A stretch of 64,000 nt of DNA from Ariolimax columbianus. Lineage: Eukaryota; Mollusca; Gastropoda; Stylommatophora; Arionidae. The translations under genes were made by a program, and so were the position numbers. The notes beneath the pieces were generated by a model. It worked only from the letters and a program-made list of their open reading frames with translations, ran no database searches and was not told the origin of the DNA. Of the stretch, positions 56,290 to 64,000 are shown in pieces (the stretch's first letter is position 1; each line of letters starts with the position of its first letter). The stretch spans positions 121,826,764 through 121,890,763 of the forward strand of contig JAVGWX010000003.1 in NCBI GenBank assembly GCA_036924085.1. Direction: 5' to 3'.

Positions 56290-56845
56290 GTTGGGAATTG
56301 TGGTCTTCAGTCTTGGTGTGTCTTCCCTTCCTAGTGTAAACGTTTCTGAGTTTGTGATCTTCAGTCTGGGTGTGTCTTCCCTTCCTAGTGTAAACTTTTC
56401 TGAGTTTGTGATCTTCAGTCTGGGTGTGTCTTCCCTTCCTAGTGTAAACGTTTCTGAGTTTGTGATCTTCAGTCTGGGTGTGTCTTCCCTTCCTAGTGTA
56501 AACTTTTCTGAGTTTGTGATCTTCAGTCTGGGTGTGTCTTCCCTTCCTAGTGTAAACGTTTCTGAGTTTGTGATCTTCAGCCTGGGTGTGTCTTCCCTTC
56601 CTAGTGTAAACTTTTCTGAGTTTGTGATCTTCAGCCTGGGTGTGTCTTCCCTTCCTAGTGTAAACTTTTCTGAGTTTGTGATCTTCAGCCTGGATGTGTC
56701 TTCCCTTCCTAGTGTAAACGTTTCTGAGTTTGTGATCTTCAGCCTGGATGTGTCTTCCCTTCCTAGTGTAAACGTTTCTGAGTTTGTGATCTTCAGCCTG
56801 GATGTGTCTTCCCTTCCTAGTGTAAACGTTTCTGAGTTTGTGAAA
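56290..56845. repeat. Minisatellite, 54-bp unit, about 10 copies
   Basis: The unit is GTGTAAACGTTTCTGAGTTT, GTGATCTTCAGTCTGGGTGT and GTCTTCCCTTCCTA. AACG and AACT versions alternate, suggesting a 108-bp higher-order unit in the 5' part. The period is divisible by three, so both strands are open. Confidence 0.95.
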
Positions 56846-56894
56846 GGTAAAAGACAACATCATTTAAAGTATGAGCGTTTGTTTAAAAGACTGT

Positions 56895-57005
56895 CAAGTT
56901 TGCTGCTGATGTAATCGAGTTTTTACTTGTCAAGTCTGCTGCTGATGTAATCGAGTTTTTACTTGTCAAGTCTGCTGCTGATGTAATCGAGTTTTTACTT
57001 GTCAA
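56895..57005. repeat. 36-bp tandem repeat, about 3 copies
   Basis: GTCAAGTCTGCTGCTGATGT + AATCGAGTTTTTACTT. Confidence 0.9.
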
Positions 57006-57064
57006 GTTTGCTATTAACACAGACTTTGTTTCCTCTGTCCTTCATTAAAGAAATGTCGTGCTCT

Positions 57065-57245
57065 CTCAGTGATTCATAAAAAGGGGGGTGGGAAGGTGGG
57101 GAAGGAGAGGGGGAGAGGATTAGGCGGAAGCTGTGTGTTCCTGTCTTAGTGTCTGATCTTGGAAAACAATGGGAGGGAGAGGGGAAGGGAGGGGGTTGGG
57201 CCGTAGTTGTGTGTTCCGGCCTCAGTGTTTGGTCTTGGACAACTA
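57065..57245. repeat. Imperfect duplication of about 85 bp
   Basis: G-rich start, then GTGTGTTCCTGTCTTAGTGT near 57131 and GTGTGTTCCGGCCTCAGTGT near 57208. Confidence 0.65.
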
Positions 57246-57249
57246 CCAA

Positions 57250-58654
57250 GAAGGTTATGTATACATATTTAGCTCTGCAGATAGGTTTTCAGTGGTATTG
57301 TACTCGTTTTTCACTGTAAAGGTACAATGTTCAACACCCGCTGCCGATACGTCCCAGTCCACTCAGCTTCAATTGGTACATGGCTTGCAGTTAGGGAAGA
57401 ACAGGCAACGAGGAAGGTCTCTAGCCACCATACGTCTTACAAACTGTGGCTTAGTATACCTAAGTCTCTATTCACAACTGGCAGTTGTCTGCTGTGGGAA
57501 CGCCTTTACCTTTTTGTAACACGTGTGTGATGCGACTATGTTACGTTTCCGCTTATTTTTGCTAGACTAGTCAGGCACTTCTTCTACCCTTGGTGCAGGA
57601 TTTAAGGCGCCTGAAGATGAACAGCTGACCTGCGTCATGTACCTGATATGCATGTCAGTAGCAGCGCTTTGGACAGCATCAGTGAGCATTGCCACAAAGA
57701 CCAAACCCACACACAGACACAAACACACATACACGCACTGACAGAATCCCGTACGCGCACATCCTCCCATTATTCTTCTATTTAAATCTGGTGTCCCGTT
57801 CACTGCCCAGTTACAATAAATGATACAGTTAGGATAGGGTAGCAGATAGCATGGGAATTACATTAGCGAATGAAACATAATCGGACATGAGAGCAATGAT
57901 CTGTAAAACATTATTATTCCGACCGTCAAAAAGCCTTTCGAAGCTCGGCTTGGCTTAGTGTCGTTATCTCCCCTGTCAATGTTTTCCATTTTGTTTATAT
58001 TCTCTGATAAACAAAAGCCAGTGCAAAATAATATCACTTGCAATGTAGGGAACGAACAACAGGCAGACAAATACATGGAAACAATACAACGCAGATAACA
58101 CTGTTTAACACTGCAAGTATAAGAAAGCACCGTCAATGATGATGTCCGATCCATTGGGAGCGCCACTCGTTTATCAGGAAAGTCGATAACGAGCACAAAT
58201 ATTTGATACCCGATAACAGTGATCAATTGACATAATATCTATTTGCCGGAGCTGTTTACTCTCAAATACCATATCTATACCGGTAAACTTTATCGTTTTG
58301 GCGTTTAATTCCACTGCTTAGGTCGTCAGGAATAAAGGCCACTATCCCTTGTAGTCACCGCCGAGTGCACAGACTAGATTTGTATTTTACACTGGACGTT
58401 CGATGCACCTAGTGCTAAGCCAAGTTAACTCTTGACGTTTCGTTGGTAGCGGTTAAAGTGGTTCTCGTTATATCCAGAGGAGTACTTTAGATCCTGCTGG
58501 CTGTAGTGCTAGGCAAGAATCCGCCATGAGTTCACTATGGGGATTACACGTACAGCCTGGTTGCGAGGAGACCTACGGGAACGTCAATTGGTTTATTGAT
58601 CAGTATGTTTTACTTGACCTTGAGTAGTCTCTTCTCTACTTTCACCCTCGATAG
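57250..58654. other. No recognisable gene; possible weak repeat X at 58500-58620
   Basis: Short ORFs lack domains. TTGATCAGTATGTTTTACTT near 58594 faintly resembles repeat X, which is not enough for a call. Confidence 0.35.
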
Positions 58655-58740
58655 AAGAGAGCATGTCTTACCGAGACTTTGAACCCGTGTTATCTTGGTT
58701 AAGAGGCTAGTATGATAACCACTCAACTACCCGCTCTTGA
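58655..58740 (-). mobile_element. tRNA-like sequence (SINE head or tRNA pseudogene)
   Basis: The minus strand reads GAGCGGGTAGTTGAGTGGTT (A box), CTAGCCTCTTAACC (anticodon-arm-like) and ACGGGTTCAAAGTCTCGGT (B box). Box order and spacing suit a tRNA. There is no convincing acceptor stem. Confidence 0.5.
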
Positions 58741-59133
58741 CGACCATATCTTTTTCCCTCATAAACTTGGTGGGCTGTCTTTTTTTTAATCAATACAGTT
58801 TATCTTTCAATTACGATGAGAAGAGCGATGCTGCCATACTGTTCCTCCCGTTGAGCCGTCATTTACCATAATTTTTAATAGAAAAGAAAGAAGTTGCTTC
58901 AGAAGATTGGGGACAGCCGAAGACTCAGGAGAGTTATCCAGAGTGAAAGGATTTGCTGAAAGTGGCAGCAGTGGGCCAGACAGTGCAGATGTAACAATTC
59001 AAATATAACACGAGGAACGTTGTATCGTTCAGCGCAACATCAAAACCCACTTTAGATTATTTACTTTACTTGCGTATGTCAGTTTCAGGTCGGCTTTATT
59101 TAGCTTTCACATCTTGCAGATTTGTGATCATTT
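58741..59133. other. No recognisable feature
   Basis: Includes CAGAAGATTGGGGACAGCCG, possibly old LINE, not assignable. Confidence 0.35.
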
Positions 59134-59144
59134 GAACTCTGTGT
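59134..59144. repeat. TSD of LINE-N copy C, 5' side
   Basis: GAACTCTGTGT, repeated exactly at 62204-62214 after the (GAA)n tail. Confidence 0.85.
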
Positions 59145-62100
59145 CATGGAAGTAGGCCCACAGGAAACAAAACCGCTCCCACGTTGGAATTACAAACGAG
59201 CCGACTGGGACAGATTTGCAATCCTGACAGATGGGCTGTGTGAAACCATCAACACACGACACTCAAAAATGAAGCCCATGGTAGAGAGCCTAAGCAAGGC
59301 AATAATGCAAGCCGCCACTGAAACCATCCCAAGAGGAGCTAGGAAAAACTATAAGCCCTACTGGAATGATGAGTTGCAGAAAGTGGAAGATGCAGTAACA
59401 AATGCTAGGAACATGGCAGAGCGAGAAAAATCCATGGAGGCAAACATCGCCCTCAAAGCCGCCGCGGCGAAGTACAAACACACTCTCAGGCAAACAGCAA
59501 GAGAAAGCTGGAAAAATAAAACGGAAAGTCTAAACCTGGACAAAGACGGGAACAAGCTATGGAAGCTAGTCAGAGTCATGAACGACGAAACCCCGTCAAA
59601 TAAACAAATTACTATCAAGCAGGGCGAGAACTTGATCACAGTTAAGAAAGCCGCAAACGCCTTTGTCGATCACTATGCCAGAGCAAACCACATCGAGGTC
59701 CCTGCAGATAAGCATACAGACATTAGCGAAGAGCTAAAGGGACACGAAAACATAAATACGGCTCCTGAAGAGCACATGATGGCCAAACTAACAATGCGCG
59801 AAATGGAAGAGGCTATGAGAACACTAAAGAAAAGGAAATCTCCCGGAAAAGACGGGATAACAAACGAAATGCTGATGGGGCTGGGCCAAACAGCGAAGAG
59901 GAAATTACTATCAGTCCTGAACCAAAGCTGGAAAAGGGGTATTGTACCCCAGGCATGGAAAGACGCAATACTGGTACCAGTACCAAAAACAGGAAAGGAT
60001 AAAACAGATCCAAATGGATACAGGCCCATCAGCCTACTGAGCTGTGTCGGCAAGCTGATGGAACGGATGATAAACACCAGACTGATGTGGCATCTGGAAG
60101 AAAAACGAATACTAATTCCACAGCAAGCCGGCTTTAGACAGCACAGATCCACTGAGGACCAGGTCATCCTCATAGCCCAGGAGATAGAAGATGCCTACCA
60201 GGCACAGAAACACACAGTAGCTGTTTGGGTGGATCTGGAAAAGGCATTTGACAAAGTCTGGAAGGATGGACTTAGAGTCAAGCTAAGAAGAAGTGATGTC
60301 TGTGGGAAGATGTACAAGTGGATCAACCACTACCTCAAACAAAGAACGGCCAGAGTCCAAGTACAAGGGCAGATGAGCAAAAAGGTGACACTCGAGCAGG
60401 GAGTACCCCAAGGGGGAGTATTGTCACCCACACTCTTCCTGGTATATATAAACGATATTACAGAGAATATACCAAAAGAATCCATAGCTCAATGTTTGCA
60501 GACGATCTGGCTATGTGGACCTCTGAAAAGAATCTCACCATAGCAAGAAATCGGATGCAGACGGCCCTAACATCGCTGGAAGAGTGGGCGAACTCATGGC
60601 TGGTCAAAATAAACGAGGAGAAAACCACATGCACAATATTCTCGCTTTCATTAAAACCCCAAAGTACCAAATTAAGTCTAAATGGCAAATTCCTGCAGCC
60701 AAACGACAACCCAACCTATCTGGGAGTCACATTTGAACGGCGCATGACATGAACAAGTCAGATTGAGAGAAACCAAATGAAAGCCAGAGAAAGAATGGCA
60801 ATCATGAGGAAACTTGCTGGCACAAGCTGGGGAGCAGACGAAGGCATACTAAAGAAACTGTATACTGGAAGAGTGAGACCAGTTCTCGAGTATGGCATTG
60901 CGGCATGGACAACAGCAGCGAAGGCGAACTTCGATAAAGTTAACAAACTTCAAAACCAAGCCATGAGAATTATAACAGGTGGCATGAAGTCAACGCCAAT
61001 TGTAGAACTTGAAAAGATTACAAAACTGCAATCCATGACCGATAGAAGAGACTGCAGAGCCCAGCTGCAGTCAGAGAAACTCCGAAGACTGACGGACCAT
61101 CCAATGCACCAGAGACTAAACAATTTGGGAAATGGGAAACTAAAGCGGAGAAACTTTGCAGAAATAGCCAAAGCAAAGATGCACGAAGAACCCATAAACG
61201 CACTAACAACACCAAAACCCATCACTCCTGTACGAAAACCTACCTGGAGGCAGGATATATTTCCAGAGGTGGTAGTAAATATACCAGGTATTGCAAACAA
61301 AAACTGCCAGACTGAAAAAGAAAGGAGAGATACTACCCTAAGCTTCATAACGAAAAGCTACCCAAGCATGGACTGGACCCATGCATACACCGACGGTTCT
61401 GTAACAAACACTACACAGAACGGAGGGGCAGGAGCATTCCTGAACCTACCAAATGGCAGACAAATAACACTGTCACTCGCTACTGGTAAGTACACAAGCA
61501 ATTTCAGAGCGGAGGCAGAGGCACTGAGGGCGGCAGTGGAAGAAATGGTGACACACAGTGAAAATGAGAGCCATATAGTCCTGCTGACAGATGCTCTCGC
61601 CGTAGTCACAGCGCTAAAAAGCCAGAAAAACACTGAGCTTAATGACTTAAGAGCAGCACTCTGCAAACTGTGCCAGCAGTCCGCACCAAAAAGGGTAGTG
61701 GTACAGTGGGTTCCGTCACACTGCAACATCCAAGGCAACGAGGAGGCAGACAGACTGACAAAAGAAGGTGCAAGACTACCACAAACAGATACCAGTATGA
61801 CGTACGAAGAGTCAAAACGGCTTATCAAAGCCAGATACATGACCAAATGGGAAACCGAACATACTGGTTACACCAAAAACGATGCCTATTACCAGTTGAA
61901 CCGAAGAGAGCAGGTCGTTGTCTTCAGACTTCGCACTGGCCACAACAGACTGAGGTACCACTTATTCAACAAATTGAAGATAGGGTGTACCGACGAATGC
62001 CCGTGCGGTACTGGTAAAATGACCGCTGAACATCTGCTGCAGAACTGCCCGACATACGAGGATCAGAGAGAGCAGATGTGGCCATTACCAGTGGAACTGC

Positions 62101-62203
62101 AAGACAAGCTCTATGGCAGTGGCGAGAGCCTCAGGATGACCGCCGCTTTTTTCGAAAAAATAATGGTTACTGTCTGACTGCGTACGAAGAAGAAGAAGAA
62201 GAA
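59145..62203 (+). mobile_element. LINE-N copy C, 5'-truncated, one frameshift and one nonsense
   Basis: Begins at MEVGPQETKPLPRWNYKRAD, just after the endonuclease SDHRPI block, and runs to TGA (62175-62177), CTGCGTAC and (GAA)n. The first frame (59146-60543) carries KSPGKDGITNEM, GYRPISLL, QAGFRQHRST, VDLEKAFDKVW and GVPQGGVLSPTLF. A 1-nt deletion near 60475 shifts the frame before FADDLAMW. A TGA at 60750-60752 replaces the Trp of RRMTW. The rest (60777-62177) is open through HAYTDGS, FRAEAEALRAA, LLTDALAV, GNEEADRLTKE and the C-terminal CPCGTGKMTAEH knuckle. It reads TGG where copy A has its stop. Confidence 0.92.
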
Positions 62204-62214
62204 GAACTCTGTGT
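62204..62214. repeat. TSD of LINE-N copy C, 3' side
   Basis: GAACTCTGTGT directly after (GAA)n, a perfect 11-bp match to 59134-59144. Confidence 0.85.
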
Positions 62215-62238
62215 TGTTAGTGCGAGATAGATAGAAAG

Positions 62239-62274
<36 letters not shown>

Positions 62275-62410
62275 GAGAGAGACTGCACGACGTAACAATG
62301 AAATAAGAAACAAGATGAGATACATGCGATTAGAAGAGATACAATATAATAGATATATGGATAAGCAAATATACAAAAATACAAGTATAGATAAATAGAC
62401 AAATATACGA

Positions 62411-62485
<75 letters not shown>

Positions 62486-62522
62486 TAGATAGATAGATAC
62501 ATTAGATATATAAGATAGATTG
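62239..62522. repeat. (TA)n, (GA)n and (GATA)n tracts
   Basis: (TA)n at 62239-62256, (GA)n to 62282, (TA)n at 62410-62482 and GATA-like to 62522. Confidence 0.9.
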
Positions 62523-62955
62523 TCTTCTTCTTCTTCTGCGTACGCAGTCAGACAGTAACCATTATTTTTTCGAAAAAAGCAGCGGTCATCCTGAGGCTGT
62601 CGCCACTGCCATAGAGCTTGTCTTGCAGTTCCACTGGTGATGGCCACATCTGCTCTCTCTGATCCTCGTATGTCGGGCAGTTCTGCAGCAGATGTTCAGC
62701 GGTCATTTTACCAGTACCGCACGGGCATTCGTCGGTACCACCTATCTTCAATTTGTTGAATAGGTGGTACCTCAGTCCATTGTGGCCAGTGCGAAGTCTG
62801 AAGACAACGACCTGCTTTCTTCGGTTCAACTGGTAATAGGCATCGTTTTTGGTGTAACCAGTATGTTCGGTTTCCCATTTGGTCATGTACCTGGCTTTGA
62901 TAAGCCGTTTTGACTCTTCGTACGTCATATTAGTATCTGTTTGTGGTAGTCTTGC
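62523..62955 (-). mobile_element. LINE-N copy D, 433-bp 3' fragment with TSD
   Basis: The minus strand starts inside RNase H at the ARLPQTDTN region, reads MTYEESKRLIKARYMTKW, VVFRLRTGHNGLRYHL and CPCGTGKMTAEHLLQNCPTY, and ends TGA, CTGCGTAC, GCA, (GAA)n. The 13-bp TSD ATAAGATAGATTG lies at 62510-62522 and 62956-62968. The target is GATA-type simple sequence, so part of the TSD match could be the repeat itself. Confidence 0.9.
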
Positions 62956-62969
62956 ATAAGATAGATTGG

Positions 62970-63121
62970 ATATATTAGATGGATTAGATACATAAGATAG
63001 ATTAGATAGATAGATAGATTAAATAGATTAGATAGATTAGATAGATAGACTGGATATGATAGATAGATAGATTAGATAGATAGATATATTAGATAGATAA
63101 GATAGATAGATAGATAGATAT

Positions 63122-63172
<51 letters not shown>

Positions 63173-63225
63173 TAAAGATAAATAGATAGATAGATAGATA
63201 GAAAGATAGATATATAGATTGGAAA
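62970..63225. repeat. (GATA)n microsatellite
   Basis: Long GATA/TAGA array with GATTA variants. Confidence 0.95.
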
Positions 63226-63514
63226 AATTGTGTACTGATCGGTGAAAACAGGAAAAATGGTTCAGGGACTGGTGAAAATATGAAAATTGTTCGCGAACCG
63301 CTCAGGCAGAAAAAATGTAGACAGTTTTTTGTGTATTAGTTGCTAAATCTAATTTTCAAATCTCAAAATGCTGGTACTCAATCAGGTACGTGTGTCTGAT
63401 GTCAGGTAGCCAAATATTGAGTAAACTCATTTCGCTCTTTTGTCTTAGTGTACTATATTGGGCACAGGGCCTCCATTATGTCATCTCTCCATCTTATCCC
63501 CGCTTGCCCGCGAG
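63226..63514. other. No recognisable feature
   Basis: A short tandem (GGTGAAAA..GGAAAAATGG) near 63240-63290; otherwise nothing. Confidence 0.4.
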
Positions 63515-63935
63515 GGCGACTAAAATTGTACGGCCACCACTCTACGTGTCCATCTGTTATCCGACATGCGCACAACATAGCCGGCCCATCTGTATTTTCG
63601 TAACAGCGCGACATCTATGATGTCAGAGACGGAAGTTCGACGTTTGGTCTCTGTGTTGCGGATTTTGTCTGGAATGGAAATCTTCAATTTTCTTCTCCCC
63701 ATCTCTGGTTGGGCAACACGTAGTCTATCTGCATCAGCTTTCCGTTGGTTCCCCACCTCGCAGCCATATTCCACGGCTGGAATAACCCCACTGTTGAAGG
63801 TGTGATCCCAGCGTTAACTTTTCGCATCTGTTACAGTATGGGCTTAAAACAGCCGCTAGTATTCTTCGTGAGATCTCCCGATTTATGTAATGGGAGTTGG
63901 TGATTTCTTGGCCCAAGTAGATCTACGAATTTACG
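63515..63935 (-). pseudogene. LINE C-terminal remnant (RTE-like)
   Basis: The minus strand reads GQEITN, INREISRRI (63734-63916) and, after a frame change, GRRKLKISIPDKIRNTETKR, RTSVSDIID and RKYRWAGYVVRMSDNRWTRR. This is the YLGQ.I......EI.RRI, M.RR.L.IS..D.IRN..IR..T, W.W.GHV.R..D.RW order of RTE-like LINEs. The 5' part would lie beyond 63935 but I read no motif there. Confidence 0.75.
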
Positions 63936-64000
63936 TGACAATCTCCTAGTTGAATATCTCCTTTTGGGCAGAAGGTGTTGAGCATGAAATGGTTTTTTTT

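Overview
The window is eukaryotic and almost certainly metazoan. It has nuclear 18S rRNA with a 5' external transcribed spacer, APE-endonuclease non-LTR retrotransposons (LINEs), tRNA-derived SINEs, a mariner-type transposase fragment, and very many minisatellites and (TA)n, (GA)n, (GATA)n and (ACT)n tracts. The LINE and SINE style fits a lophotrochozoan such as a gastropod mollusc, but that is recalled resemblance, not a test. I found no host protein-coding gene I can defend. Nearly every long ORF is LINE sequence or an in-frame minisatellite.

The main object is at 3283-10690. A minus-strand LINE (called LINE-N here; endonuclease, reverse transcriptase, RNase H, C-terminal zinc knuckle; one nonsense codon) has a 3' (GAA)n tail at 3296-3310. 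Upstream of its ORF comes a 5' leader, then a tandem mosaic of diverged LSU and SSU rRNA pieces (7965-8803). This runs without a break into a well-conserved 5' two-thirds of 18S rRNA (8804-10040) and its 5' ETS (10041-10677). A perfect 13-bp direct repeat lies at 3283-3295, beside the (GAA)n tail, and again at 10678-10690, just beyond the ETS. This indicates that ETS + 18S + rRNA mosaic + LINE was inserted as one retrotransposed chimera of about 7.4 kb.

Four more LINE-N copies are present: 27986-29946 (+), 45983-47724 (+, older), 59145-62203 (+) and 62523-62955 (-). All are 5'-truncated, have a (GAA)n tail and have an 11-14 bp target-site duplication (TSD). None lies in rDNA, so the family is not strictly rDNA-specific. 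Older LINE wreckage of several families lies at 93-338, 979-1990, 2400-2528, 10940-11646, 12245-12600, 20096-20330, 27180-30790, 31690-31985, 33060-33930, 34695-35905, 40215-40330, 49562-50735 and 63515-63935.

A 356-bp retroposon (SINE-A) recurs about nine times. Two copies (12719-13074 and 52218-52573) are bounded by TSDs and have the same length. In two other copies its middle has expanded into different minisatellites (33 bp at 21596-21990; 23 bp at 31378-31650). Several tRNA-headed SINE families are also present. A foldback element with inverted arms of about 560 bp occupies 35904-38755. Minisatellites of 23-67 bp period dominate 13.6-14.4, 17.0-18.7, 36.8-37.6, 40.9-42.9, 44.1-45.3, 48.0-49.5, 53.7-54.2 and 56.3-56.8 kb. 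The sequence is a transposon-rich, satellite-rich intergenic region whose parts interact by nesting, tail sharing and tandem expansion.
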